NCBI GenBank assembly: GCA_030737835.1
Contig: CM060851.1
Location: 5,670,615-5,734,614 of the forward strand
Source: Acorus gramineus
Taxonomy: Eukaryota; Streptophyta; Magnoliopsida; Acorales; Acoraceae
Length of the DNA: 64,000 bases
Direction: 5' to 3'
The translations under genes and the position numbers were made by a program. Below, piece by piece: positions 43,286 to 56,089 of the stretch. Below the pieces are notes generated by a model. The model did no database searches and had not been told where the DNA came from. It was given only the letters and a program-made list of their open reading frames with translations. How positions within the stretch are numbered: position 1 is the stretch's first letter; every line of letters begins with the position of its first letter.

Positions 43286-46142
43286 ATGGGTTCTTCTGTT
43301 CTCTATCCATTAACTCTCATCACAGCTTTGTGTTTGGCTTTGAGCATGTCTTCACTAGTGCAAGCTCAACAAACTGGCATAACTAGGCATTACACGTTCA
43401 ATGTATAAACCCAATTTGAGTTACTTTTGATAAAAGTATGATCATGATCATGTACTAACATACATTTCATGCATCATGAATGATATTTGTGTATATATAT
43501 AGATAAGGTTGAAGAACGTGACGCGCCTGTGCCACACGAAGGCCATGGTGACCGTGAACGGGCGGTATCCGGGGCCTAAGATCGTCACGAGAGAAGGTGA
43601 TCGTCTGCTTATTAAGGTCATCAACCATGTCTCCAACAACATCACCATTCATTGGTACGTTAAACCGTATTGCATAGTTTTTCTTAGTTAATCAAATTTG
43701 ATGTTCAATATCATTTGATGAATTCAAGTACAGGCATGGAGTCCGGCAGTTGCTGAGTGTCTGGGCTGATGGTCCGGCGTACGTGACGCAGTGTCCGATA
43801 CAGACCGGCCAAAGCTACGTTTACAACTTCACGGTTGTGGGTCAGATGGGCACGCTCTGGTGGCACGCCCACATTTCATGGATGAGGTCCACCGTCCACG
43901 GCCCCATTGTCATCCTCCCTAAGCTCGGCGTCCCTTACCCCTTCAAGAAACCCTACAAAGAAGTCCCCATCATCTTTGGTGATACAAAAAAAGCCTAACT
44001 AGATTAATTTTGCTATAACATTTAATTAGTCTGTTTATGTGAATATATATGTAACGTCTATGTATAGGGGAGTGGTTTAACGCGGACCCAGAGGCGGTGA
44101 TAAGCCAGGCGCTCCAGACTGGCGGCGGTCCGAACGTGTCTGACGCGTACACCATCAATGGCCTCCCTGGTCCACTCTACAACTGCTCTGCTAAGGGTGG
44201 TAAATCTCTGCCCTGCTCTGCTAAGGGTGTTTAAATTATTGGGAAAAATCTAAATAACTCATTGTAAATTGTCTGAAATTGATATAACCTCCTCAAAATA
44301 TTTATGTAAATCCAAATAACCCATTGGATTAAACTTCTGATCTGTTGACAGATAAAGAATATTATGCAAATATTCTGGTTTATTAAAACTTCCCACTTAT
44401 AAAACCTCCTAAAAATATTAAGCTTTTTCTAAAGTTCATGTAACCCCCTAAAACATTTATGTAAATCCAAATAACTCATTGAGTTAAATTTCTGATCTGT
44501 TGACAGATAAAGAATATTATGCAAATATTCTGTTTTGTTGACTCTGACTGAAAACTCAGTATACCAAAAACTCTTTATACTTTATTAAAAATGTGAAAAA
44601 CCTTCTGTACATACTATTATATCCCTCCGGATATATTATAAAACATTATCCACATGGATAAAATCGTCATTTATAAAGGATTTTTTATATTTTTAATACA
44701 TTATAGAGAAGTTTTGATATACTATGTTTTCAACCATGTTTAACTAGATAGAATATTTATAGAATAATCTTAATTTGTCCATAAAAATTTAACTAATGGA
44801 ACTATTTAGATTTACATATGTGTTTTGAGGGGGTTATATGAAATTTATAAAAAGTTAGGGGGATATATGAATTTCATGCAGTTTAAGGGGGTTATTTGGA
44901 TTTTTCCCTGAATTATATTTTTGATCCACTAATAATTTGTGTCATATATGTTGGATTAGATACGTATAAGCTGAAGGTGAAACCAGGGAAGACATACATG
45001 TTGCGATTAATCAACGCTGCGCTCAATGATGAGCTCTTCTTCAGCATCGCCAACCACACGGTGAAGGTGGTCGAGGCCGACGCCGTCTACGTGAAGCCTT
45101 TCGACACCGACGTCGTCCTCATCACCCCTGGCCAGACAACCAACGTCCTCCTCGAGACACACAGCTCTCACAGCAATGCCACCTTCCTCATGGAGGCTCG
45201 TCCCTACGCCACCGGCCAAGGAACCTTCGACAACACCACCACAGCAGCCATTCTCGAATACCATCCCAACCCAAACAGCGGAAACAGTCTCAAACAGCTC
45301 CCACTTTTGAGGCCCAAGTTGCCATCCCTCAACGACACCGCCTTCGCTACGAGCTTCGTAAGCAAGCTCCGGAGCCTCAACAAACCGCAAGTGCCTACAA
45401 ACATCGACAAACGCTTCTTCTTCACTGTGGGTCTAGGCACGAGCCCGTGCCCGAAGAACCACACGTGCCAGGGCCCCAATGGCACGAAATTCGCCGCGTC
45501 GGTCAATAACGTATCCTTCGCCCTGCCCACCACCACGGACCTCCTCCAGGCCTACTTCTTCGGCAAGTCCGTTGGGGTCTACAAGCCGAACTTCCCAATT
45601 GACCCTCTCAACCCGTTCAATTATACGGGGACCCCGCCAAACAACACGATGGTGAGCAACGACACGAAGGTTGTGGTGTTGCCTTTCAATACGACGGTGG
45701 AGCTGGTGATGCAGGACACCGGCATATTGGGCGCGGAGAGTCACCCGTTGCACTTGCATGGGTACAACTTATACGTGATCGGTCAAGGCTTCGGAAACTA
45801 TGATCCCATGAAAGATCCATTGAAGTTCAACCTGGTCGACCCGGTTGAGAGGAACACCGTCGGTGTTCCTTCTGGTGGTTGGATCACCGTCAGATTCAAA
45901 GCTGATAACCCTGGTGAGCCGCTTTAGTATCTATTATTTTTCATTTTTTTTTTTTTGGAATGAGACAGTGTTGACTTTGACCTTTGATCATTGACCATTG
46001 ACTAAAAACAGGTGTGTGGTTCATGCATTGCCACTTGGAGGTCCACCTCAGCTGGGGACTAAGAATGGCTTGGGTGGTCCTCAATGGGGATGGGCCCAGC
46101 CAGAAGCTGCCTCCACCACCGTCTGATCTTCCCAAGTGTTAA
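43286..46142 (+). CDS. LAC17: LAC17-like laccase (multicopper oxidase)
   Basis: Six exons (43286-43402, 43503-43654, 43734-43978, 44068-44196, 44960-45913, 46012-46142) encode 575 residues. Laccases oxidise monolignols in the cell wall; the closest remembered relative is Arabidopsis LAC17 (lignin). A signal peptide covers about residues 1-27. All four copper motifs are present: HWHG (H89, H91), WHAHISW (H134, H136), HPLHLHG (H476, H479, H481) and [12 protein letters not shown] (538-549, Leu at the T1 axial position). [25 protein letters not shown] and [18 protein letters not shown] are nearly invariant in this clade. Many N-glycosylation sequons are present. [10 protein letters not shown] replaces the usual QLRSGWADGP. 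Intron 4 holds a TIR element. A miR397-type site lies in exon 5. The gene looks intact. Confidence 0.93.
44241..44908. mobile_element. non-autonomous TIR element in laccase intron 4
   Basis: Termini GGGAAAAATCTAAATAAC and GTTATTTGGATTTTTCCC are inverted repeats. Imperfect 9-base flanks (TAAATTATT, TGAATTATA) suggest a Mutator-type element. Inside, a block with ATCTGTTGACAGATAAAG and ATTATGCAAATATTCTG is repeated (about 44298-44382 and 44452-44540). A related, truncated sequence lies at 47170-47320. The insertion leaves both splice sites intact. Confidence 0.78.
45009..45029 (+). promoter_or_regulatory. predicted miR397 target site in laccase exon 5
   Basis: The 21 bases coding for INAALND match the complement of plant miR397 (recalled from established knowledge) except for one G:U wobble and a mismatch at the outer end, including TCAACGCTGC and CTCAATGA. 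miR397 cleaves LAC2/4/17-type transcripts, so this gene is probably a target. Cleavage is not shown by the sequence. Confidence 0.8.
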
Positions 46143-47769
46143 GGAAACCGTGTTCGTTGGGTTCTCTCTTCTGGTTTTGTAAAAGTTTGTGTGACATTTT
46201 TTGGGGTTTTGATTTTGTTATTTTTTTCATTTTTTGTGTGGTGGGGTTCAGGAAGGGGTGCATGCATGAATTGAACTCCATCAAAATGGAATAAATTTTT
46301 GTTATCATTTTGCTGCTCAGATTACCACATATATAATAAGATGAGATGTGCTTTATTCATCATTTTTCAGAGTTTGTTGTTTATATAAAGATTTTTTCCC
46401 CAAAGATAGTAATGGATAAATTAATTCACAATTATGGTGCATGAATTTAACTAATTCGTGTACTTTGTTATTTTCAACGAACCTTTACTACATCAGATGG
46501 TAAACATGTTTTTCATAAGTTTGTATGTATCTTTACTTTGGGTGCGTTTGGTTCGGGGATTTAAAAAGCAGCTTTGAACAGAAAATTACTTTTTAAGGGT
46601 GTTTTTGTACACAATCACAAAGGAACAATGAGATAAAGTGAAAGAATGTTGATCAAAAGAAAAGTGATAGAAAAGAAAAGATTTTCCCTTCGACCAGTTT
46701 ATATGCTGTTTGTACTTGTAATGGAAAGTGATAGAAAATAAAAACTGTTGTTTGTGCTTATAATGAAAAATGACAGAAAATAAAAATGCATTGTCTATGT
46801 TTTCAAGAAAGTAATACAAACTGAAAAAAAAACATATATTTTGACAATTAATTTATCTTGTGAGGGTTTTCATTTTTTTTTTAGATGCCTTTTGCCTTTT
46901 TAACAAAATTATGGAAATCATCTTACTCAAAAAAAAAAAAAAAAACTCTTATTGTGGTTAGGTAAAAAAAAAACATATTTTGATTGCTTTATATCTTCGA
47001 CCGAGTCCTTTGATAAATTGAAAAAAGGTGGCGGCTTACGCTAATGAGGGGTTTGTTCACATAAGTTGGAAGAATCAATAGGAAAACCATTAAGAAGATC
47101 AAGGTGGAAAACTTCGAGAACGTCATTGAAATACGCATTATTATAAGAAATAAATATTTGCATAATATTTCTCATCTGTTAACGGAAGTTTAACTCAGGG
47201 GGTTATTTGGATTTACATCGGTGTTTTAAAAGGGTTATATGGATTTCAAAAGAAAAAAAATGAGAGGGTTAATTATATGGATTTTGGACAGTTTATAAGG
47301 GAATCAATGGATTTTTCCTTTTTAAAAAAATTTTAAAAAATAGATTTTTTCTATTAAAATACATACTATTATGCCAAATGAGAGTTTTTTTTTTTACATA
47401 CATTATAATAGAGTCTCATACACCGTGATAACTGATGTGAGCTAATGATAGGAGAATACAAACACAATTTTAGCGATAATAGTGGCCTGAAATATCATAT
47501 CGGAATATCTAATAGAGATGACGGTGTGGACCACATAAAGGGGCGGATATGCCCACACCAAAAAATGAGAAACTCACACCAATAAAATAACAAAAAAACC
47601 CAGAAAGTATGTTCTCTCAAAAAAAGAAAACCACCCCGACTTACCCCACCCCATTTAAACAGACCTCACCCCCTTGTACTTTTCACCCCCCAATTTCCAT
47701 AGATAGACCCTCCCCACCACAAACTGAAATACAAAAAAAAAAAAAAAAAAAAAGATATTGACCGATTTA
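46143..47769. other. intergenic, laccase 3' region and repeat remnants
   Basis: Begins with a laccase 3' UTR. A TGCGTTTGGTTCGGGG end-like motif occurs at 46542 without a clear partner. At about 47170-47320 sequence like GGGGGTTATTTGGATTTACA and GGATTTTTCC relates to the laccase intron-4 element. An A-run lies at 47731-47753. No gene is supported. Confidence 0.5.
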
Positions 47770-48165
47770 GTTCGACTATAAAAAGTTGTTCTTAAAGTCA
47801 CAAATCATCTGCTTCCAGTTAGCCTTTTAAAGTTCGGATCGACTTCCTTCGATTGAACTAGTTCGACTATCTTTAGTCATTTTCAACGTCTCAGTTCGAC
47901 CAACTCTAGTCGTCCAGTTTGAGTGAAGATCGACTGTCTTAGGTCGAATGGGTTCCAAAAGTTTTAGACATTGTTGATGGTTGTTCGATTGTCTTCAGTC
48001 ATTTTTTATGTTTCAGTTCGACCGATTCCAGTCGGCCTTCTAATGTTTTGATCGATTTCCTTTGGTCGAATGACATCCAGAACATATACTCACCGTAGTT
48101 TGACTACCTAAAGCTGTTCTTAAAATCCATGTTCGACATAATAAAGTCGACCTTTAAGTTTTATA
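47770..48165. repeat. degenerate repeats with TTCGAC/GTCGA words
   Basis: Two imperfect copies, about 122 bp apart, begin AGTTCGACTATCTTTAGTCATTTT (47859) and TGTTCGATTGTCTTCAGTCATTTT (about 47981). Both contain CAGTTCGACC, AGTCG and GGTCGAATG in the same order; weaker copies flank them. The short GTTCGACY...AGTCG arms are partly palindromic. No coding frame and no known family. Confidence 0.55.
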
Positions 48166-48736
48166 ACTTAAAAAACATATTATCAATTCCCATAATATTA
48201 GTTTGCCTTAACACATATAATAAGAAACTAATGACAGTGGTCTCCCAAACACACACTAGTGATAGGGGTCTCCAAAACATAACATTACCACTTTAAATAT
48301 AACATTGGAAATATAAAGCCAAAATAAACCTCCTATGGGTTTTAGAGAAGCAAAACAAACCATCAAATGAAATGAAAATCATGCAAATCTATCCATGCAA
48401 ATCATGCAAATCTATCTATGAAAAAATGAAATTCCACATTCTCCTAACCTGTGAATGCATGACACTCTTTCATCCCACTTTATTCTTCTAGAATTATAAT
48501 CAAAAGCGGAACAATCTCATGTTTTCTGGGAGATCATCAAGTAGTTCCAAACGTCCAACCCGTTTAACTTGTAAGATTGAGAGATTAAACAAACACCAAA
48601 AGAAAGTCCTCACAATAACATCCAATATCTCTCACCAATCCAGGAATTATAAACAAATTCAAAGAAAATAGCTTTCAAACAAAAAAACATAGCATACGAC
48701 CACCAACAAGAATTACCATATTCCCCATCAAACTCT

Positions 48737-50703
48737 TGTTGGGAAGGCCATCGATGAAGCCAACAATAAACACGAGATCAAACATAAGAACGAAACATCA
48801 CATCACACGAAGAACACAAGATATACGTGGTTCGGTCTAGGCCTACATCAAAGGGGCAAAAAAATAGAGAATCCACTTTGATAGTTGAGATACATTAAGA
48901 GACTCACAAACTCTCTCATGGAGTTACCCTCTCTTAGAACCTCTCAACCTTCCCTTAGGATCTCTACATTGTATAATGTCTGCATAGTCTTGCCATGAAA
49001 CCCTAGAAGATATTTATAGAGATAAATAACTTCATCTCCCAATAATCTCCCAATTAACAAACAAATATTGTTCCCATTAATTAAGAGATATTCACTCTCC
49101 AAATTAACAAACAAATATTGTTTCCTATTTCAAGAGATTCACTTTAAATATTAATTAAGATCAAATCTTAAATAATATTCTACTTATTTGGTGTCCAACC
49201 TAATATGGTTTCATCATGCCATCCGATGTGATACACCGGATCGAGACATAATCCCAACAATCTCCACCTTGGCTCGTATCTGGTACGCTCGGATTTCCTC
49301 GAACCCCTTAGAAGATTTCCGTTGATGTCTCCACCTTGCTCCATGTCGTCCTTGAAGCACGACCACGCGAGCAACCGTGCACCTCCACCTACAAGCAAGT
49401 GATCTTCGACTTCCTTGAGTTTCACCAGTTTTTAAGTCGCTATCACGAGTCTCTTTATGCACTAGACCCGCTCCGCAGAACTCCGCCTTGAATGGATTTT
49501 AGGAACTTCTTCTTCCGGACGTCTGCACCGTCCAATTTTGTTGGATCCATAAGCCTGCGCTCGCCTTATCATGGATCAACCCCTGAGTCAGACTCAGTAA
49601 TCGCGCATCCTCAAGTCAATGCCATGACTTGATTTCACATGCATCTATTCCACGCTCCTCGTGGATCTCCGAAGAAGATCTGGATCTTACCTCCACCTTG
49701 AACATGCCACACACGCGCTCGTGAGATGGCTGGACTCGCTCTTTTAACCGAACCACATGGGGCTGCTCCTTCCATACCTGATTCAGAACACCTTAGACCG
49801 TGTTGCACTATTCCATCTTCTTCTGTACGAACTCCGCACCCACGCTTCACGTGATTCGCCCATGTGCCTCTACGTGTCATTGCAAACTTTGCACCCCGAG
49901 CGTCTTTGCACGTCTGCTTCTCAGTGGATCTTGGACCTGCAACAAATTGGTATCATCATTGCTCACGTGAATAGATATGCCTCTTCCACCACTGAAAGCT
50001 CCATGCAACCTTGCATGATTTTTTTTTCTTCTTCTTCGCATGAAACCATGTACGACACACTGTTGTTGGAGTTTCCAACAATACATCCGTCGATGGTATG
50101 GATTCATCGACCCGTGTCATCATTGATCCTCGTTCTTCAAATCTTGTCCTCCTAGGTCAGAATCTGGAGCTCTGAAACCACTGTTGGGAAGGCCATCGCG
50201 GAAGCCAACAATAAACACGAGATCGAACATAAGAACGAAACATCACATCAAACGAAAAATACAAGATATACATGGTTCGGCCTAGACCTACATTCACAGG
50301 GTAAAAAACAGATAATCCACTTTGATAGTTGAGATACATTAAGAGACTCACAAACTCTCTCATGGAGTTACCCTCTCTTAGAACCTCTCAACCTTCCCTT
50401 AGGATCTCTACATTGTATAATGTCTGCATAGTCTTGCCATGAAACCCTAGAAGATATTTATAGAAATAAATAACTTCATCGCCAAGTAATCTCTTAATTA
50501 ACAAACAAATATTGTTCCCATTAATTAGAAAATATTCACTCTCCAACTTAACAAACAAATATTGTTTCCTATTTTAAGAGATTCACTTTAAATATTAATT
50601 AAGATCAAATCTTAAATAATATTCTACTTATTAGGTGCCCAACCTAATATGGTTTCATCATGCCATCCGATGTGATACACCGGATCGAGACATAATCCCA
50701 ACA
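48737..50703 (-). mobile_element. small non-autonomous LTR retrotransposon
   Basis: Two LTRs of about 523 bp (48737-49259, 50182-50703) have TGTTGGGAAGG...AATCCCAACA ends and a perfect 5-bp duplication, ACTCT (48732-48736, 50704-50708). On the minus strand the primer site TGGTTTCAGAGC lies beside the right LTR, and AAGGTGGAGAT next to the left LTR is the purine tract. The element thus runs right to left. The 922-bp interior lacks gag and pol; frames at 49635-49880 and 49757-50155 are unrecognised. The LTRs differ at roughly one site in 15-20, so the insertion is not very recent. Confidence 0.93.
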
Positions 50704-50708
50704 ACTCT

Positions 50709-51529
50709 AACAAACGAAAACCCAGTAAAAAAAACCCTCTAAGCATTCCAATTCATCACATATCAGATCGAGAATCCAAATTCCCTTCAAAAGCCAAATT
50801 TTCCTCAATACCCACAATCAAATTCAACTTGGTGGATTGGCAGGTACATCGAGTTGGTGTAGATGAGGCACTCAAGAAGCTCGTGCATGCTTGTCACAGG
50901 GCAGATCCCCACCGTAGCCGACACACCACCAGTCCAAATCCCAACAACATCCTTTAAAACCCTAAAAAAACTCTCCTTTCTCGTCCATCCCCATCCCAAA
51001 AACATCATTTAGAACCCTAAAAAATCATGTCCGACATTCGAGTCCACCTAGCACTTGAGCTGCTCTGCCGGATCCTCCATCTCCTTCAATCGCTGAAGGT
51101 GGTGTCGGTGCTCCCTCCTCAAATGTGTGTGTGTGTGTGTGGGGGGGGGGGGGAGAAGACAAAGGGAGAAGAAAGAGAAAAGGTAGGTGTAAAATGGTTG
51201 GGGGTGGGTTTACTTTGACAGTTTCAAATATATATAAAGGGGTGGATTTAGGGATTGACAAAAGAGAGGGGGGGTGGGCCAGATAATGGTGTGGGATTCT
51301 TGTTATTTGGTGTGGGGGTAATCGTCCCCTTGGTGAAAAAGTCAAAAAATCATTTATTAACTGTGAAATGTCAGATCTATCCTTATTTGCCGATTAGTTT
51401 CGGAAGAACCGGAGTCCATAAGCGGGTCTCGTGTTCCCAAAATGCCCCTGCAGAGCAGGTGAGCTGATACAGAGACTCTCACAGAGAAACCCAGGTCGAT
51501 CCGATCTGATCCGATCTTCATTGGAATCG
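50709..51529 (+). other. upstream region of the PAT16-like gene
   Basis: It contains (TG)n followed by a G-run at 51125-51153, a TATATATAAAGG box near 51228-51240 and a GATCCGATCTGATCCGATC repeat just before the ATG. Frames at 51027-51218 and 51025-51345 overlap in opposite directions and have no recognisable product. Confidence 0.45.
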
Positions 51530-54500
51530 ATGAAGAGGGAGCGCTTGGTGTCGCTGCCAATCGCGCTTGGTCTGTCGGTGATCGGGTTCATCTACTACGC
51601 GACGGTGTTCGTGGTGATCGACGGCTGGATGGGCCTATGGACCTCGAACGGCCTGATGAACGCCGCCGCCTTCACCGCCCTCGCCTTCATGTCGGTGCTG
51701 ACATACGCCATGGCCATCGCCGGTGACCCCGGTCACGTCCCCTCCTCCTTCGCCCCCGACGTCGAGGACTCCGATGGCACCCTCCACGAGATCAAGCGCA
51801 AGGTCTTACCCCTCTCTCTTTCTCTCTTTGGATCTCTTTTGATCTTGTTTTGGGGGGGGGGGGGAAATTAGGGTTTCGCCTTGCTTGGTTTCTTGAAATC
51901 TGTGGATGATTATTTATGTTTACATGCTCATTATATAAAGAAGATTCGATTTTTTTATATTTTTTTTTATAAACATTTATAGAGATTTTCATATCAGTAC
52001 GTCTAATTGAACATCATTTCATTAATACATTTTCATGGATATCTGTTGTTCATTCATTCATGTACTGAGAGGAATTCTATTAGTACGTTCTGATATGAAA
52101 ATTTCCGCATTTCATATTGATGGCTTGAATCATCTTTGTGGTGGGTGTTGTTGTTAGTCTTGTGTGGTGCTCCTCTATGCATGTTGGCATGTAGTGTGTG
52201 CATGCTCATGCCTTCTGGGTTCATTAATATTTTCCAATTTACCCATCCTTTATGAATAAACCTCATTTATTTTCTTAATTGGTATTTTCCTATGGTGCTA
52301 ACTCAAGGGAGGTGATCTACAATGCTCCATTCCCGTCCAAAATGGTTTTGATTTTCTGACACTAGGGTGCTTGTGGGTTGTGGCAGCTTCAATTTACTCA
52401 CGGCAGAATGATGCTTGGAAACCTCTGCTTGTTATTCCCTCCAAAAAAATTTTTTTATAGAATCTTGCCTCTTTTAGTGAGCTCCACACCTGTTAAAAGG
52501 AAGCTTTACACTTTAATAGATGGACTCTGAATATCTGCATATTTTTTACAAATATTAAAGAAAGGTCCTTGCAATGCATTCTAGAATTTCTTCCGAGCAC
52601 GGCCTAAACATTTCTGATCTGTTTCAGAGTCCTCCCTCATTTTTAATCAGGCATGCTTTGAACCTTGAAGGGGTTGGAGAAGTATGACAAATGTTCTTAT
52701 ATTGAGGAATTTATATTTGGCATGCATGATTACACGCTCCGTTGAAGCCTCAGTATCTGCAGTCATTTTAAATGTATATAATTATACATATTGAGCGAAT
52801 ATACCTTGGGCCAAAAGTGGAGATAATATAGTGTTGGATATAACATTTTTCTATGTGCACACATGACATATTGATGGGCTGTTGCTTCAATATTTGAAAA
52901 CTGAGAAAGTTCTTTTGTATAAAATGAGAGAAACGTTATGGATAAAACTGGTCTCATTAAGAATTTTTTTGGGAAGAATCTCATTAAGATTTTTTGCCAT
53001 GCAGGGAGGAGATTTGAGATACTGCCAGAAGTGTTCCCGCTACAAGCCTCCGCGTGCCCATCATTGTCGTGTTTGCAGAAGGTGTGTGTTGAGAATGGTA
53101 TGTCCAGGTGCTTGTTTGGTATTTTATCTTCATCTTGAATGCTTTAGGATTTGCTGATAACTCCCCTTTGATGCTTACAGGATCATCATTGTGTATGGAT
53201 AAATAACTGCGTGGGGCATTCAAATTACAAGGTTTTCTTTGTGTTTGTGTTGTATGCTGTGATAGCATGCGTTCACTCCTTGGTATGTTTTTTTCCCCTT
53301 TCATTTTGACTTTGGAAGGACATTTTGTTCTGGGGAAGGGACTTATGTCTTGTTCCTAGGTCCTGCTTGTGGGTAGTGCAGCTGATGATGTCCACATGGA
53401 TCAACATCAGAATGGAGGCTCTTTCAAAACCACTTATGTGAGTTCTTACTCAGATAACTATATAGGCTCCATGATCTCGCCCATGAATTACTCATCATCA
53501 TGCTTGACAGATCATATGTGGAGTGTTGCTCGTTCCTTTAACCCTGGTATTAACGGTACTCTTAGGGTGGCATATTTATCTCATTTTACATAACAAGACA
53601 ACAATTGAGGTATGTGTTTACTGATGGCTTGCCAGGATTATGCAATCTGTGCATCCAATTCAATGGTGTCATTATATGTTTGTTGGACTAATGCAGTATT
53701 ATGAAGGAGTGAGAGCAAAGTGGCTGGCGGAAAAGGCGGGAAACACATATCGGCATCCATATGATCTGGGTGTTTATGAAAACCTTGTATCGGTAAGATA
53801 ACTGGCTAACAACCTCGTGATTTCCTTAAACTTCTGCATTTTAATTTTTTGGAGTTGTGGCATGATGTTTAGATTGATATTAAATGTCTTTTCATATTAA
53901 AAAAATCATTTAAACCTCAATATCAAACCGGCATGTCAAAAAATTTATACCTCCAGTTACTATCTAAAATACATTGGAAAGTGTGGTATAAAATTAAAGG
54001 GCCTGGAGAGTTGGAGCAGATCCAACATAAGGGCTGAGAACAGTTAACAGGGAGGGTTTTTTCTTTACAGAATGTGTGTAGATTGGGTTGTGGGGTTGCT
54101 GTTTTTTTCCCTCTTCCTTTCCTTGTAAGACTTCTTGTCTTCCTTTTTCTGTCTGTCCTGCTTTGGAAGTCCTTCATTAATTATATAATAATCACGGATA
54201 ATATCCCATCCTTCTCTCAAAAAACTCTCCAGATCCCCTCTGGAGGAAAGGGACACCAGAAGATGAGTATTTTTCTTTCTGCCTTTCAAGTTTAAGATGT
54301 GTTCTTCCATACCTCTGTCTCCGACATCTGAACTCTCAGTAACCCACTAAATGTTTCATATTAAAATACCTTCTTCAGTTGCTTGAATTTTCAGTCTTCA
54401 CCATCCTTTCGTGCAAGGAATTTTAACAAGTACAAATGTTAAAAGCCCTAATAGACTAAACAAAATTTGTCTCTTTTTTGTTTTTCCTAATACTTGCCCC

Positions 54501-54936
54501 ACCACCTCATTAGAACCATATATCTGCTCCTACTTATGTATGGACATGTTCATGAATCATGAACTTCTTCTGGTGTCTCCAAGGACAATCTTAGGACAAA
54601 TCCTTGGACATGCAACATATAATTGGTTCAAATGAACAAGAATACAGTTTGACGAGCTAATGTGAGTATGTGAAGACAAACTTTGACATAAATGATAAGT
54701 TTTATCTTTAGCAGTATACACTTGTATTTACTCTTTGCGTTAGCAGAATACATTGGTGGGTTTTTTTTTTTCGTCTTCCAGTTTTTGTCCATTCAAAAGA
54801 GATGTTTGGTTTGGTTCAATTACAGGTACTGGGCCCAAACCCTTTTTGCTGGATATGCCCCACTACTGGCCATATAGGTTCTGGTCTTCGGTTTCGGACT
54901 TTGCATGACAGTTTCCTTCCTACGATGTCTAGATAA
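51530..54936 (+). CDS. PAT16: DHHC protein S-acyltransferase, PAT16-like
   Basis: Seven exons (51530-51802, 53005-53097, 53181-53282, 53360-53437, 53511-53609, 53697-53792, 54826-54936) encode 283 residues (Arabidopsis PAT16 about 286). It transfers palmitate to cysteines of membrane-associated proteins. Two membrane spans in exon 1 flank a short loop, then DPGHVP and ends HEIKRK. The cysteine-rich domain runs through YCQKC (C98, C101), HHCRVCRRC and the catalytic DHHC (residues 123-126), split from exon 2 by an intron before Asp123. Two further spans follow (about 136-162 and 184-205), then TTIE (212-215). The C-terminus has [11 protein letters not shown] and GSGLRFRT, as in PAT16. All junctions are GT-AG and keep frame. 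The final exon is small and lies 1 kb downstream. Confidence 0.92.
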
Positions 54937-56089
54937 CATCAGAGGTGGCATGGTTTTTGTTATTCAAAAGCTACTTACAAGTTACAACCATGAAAAGTAC
55001 CATATTTATTTTCCATACAGCATACATTTGAGATAATACAAAAGACCAATCTGTATACGAGAGAAGAAAGGAAGAAAGAATGACAAACTCTATATGATTG
55101 TTCATTACATTTTTCATTCTGTGCATTTGTTGGCCAGCACTGAATTGAAACTATCCAGATGCCGCTTTTGAGGTACAGGGAGCATCGATGTTTTTGAGTA
55201 TTCTGAACATCCAGATGTAAATGTTCACTTTGGAGTATAAATATATTGTGGAATACCATTTTTTTTATCTTGAAATGGGATTCACATTGATTCTTGAGAT
55301 CTAAACACTTTGATTTTAATCTGGAGTGCTGTTACATTAAGTTTTTTTCTCAGTCCGAAACACAATCCTATATACCACTTTACAAAAAGTATATATTAGT
55401 TAGATGTTGTATATACTATATTAAATATTTTCTTATACTTATTAAAAATAGATTTATTCAATTCGAAATGAAGTGATATACACTTTTTATCAAAGTATAT
55501 ACTTTATTAGATTATGTTTATTATTTTTTTAAAAATGAAAATATGTGACGTCAGAGTTTTGGTTGGTGAATGTGACTGAGTCTAATATTTTCCTTTAATC
55601 TATTCTTTATTTTGTTTGGAAAAATTTAGGTTGTTCTTTTTGCCGCCTCTGTTTGCATTCCACTTTTTTTTTTTTTTGAAGTATATAATTGACTAAACGG
55701 GTACTTCCTTTTAGAAAAGAATGTAACATATACTCTTTGAATTAAATTAAATTTTTTTGTTAATGTTCTTTGTGATAAAGTATATATTTACATAATAGTA
55801 TATATATTACAACTGAGTCTGCGAAAAGTATTGCCATTTTGTTTTCATTTGGGAAGAATTACGTTTTTTGCAGGAGTTTTCGGCTCATTTTCATTAAACA
55901 ATTTGAATTACATGAAAATTCCTTGGGAAAGTAGAAATAACATTTTTAATTTTTAGTTTATACAGAAAATGCTCCTATCAATATATATATTTTTTAATGT
56001 CACGTAACTCATAACAATTATTTTTCCCTCTAATCTGATCTTATATCTTGGTAAAATGGTATGTTGAACCCCATTTGTAGTTCACACCA
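54937..56089. other. intergenic, AT-rich
   Basis: Presumed PAT16 3' UTR, then AT-rich DNA with TATATAC-rich stretches at 55380-55510. No gene, TIR pair or RNA was recognised. Confidence 0.5.

Noticed and set aside
45007-45759. Minus-strand frames over laccase exon 5
   Set aside because: Shadows of a long GC-rich exon; the plus strand has all copper motifs.
46540-46850. MITE beginning TGCGTTTGGTTCGGGG
   Set aside because: Only one end was seen; no inverted partner within 500 bp.
51025-51345. 106-residue minus-strand frame upstream of PAT16
   Set aside because: Pro/His-rich reading of a (TG)n and G-run region; no family resemblance.
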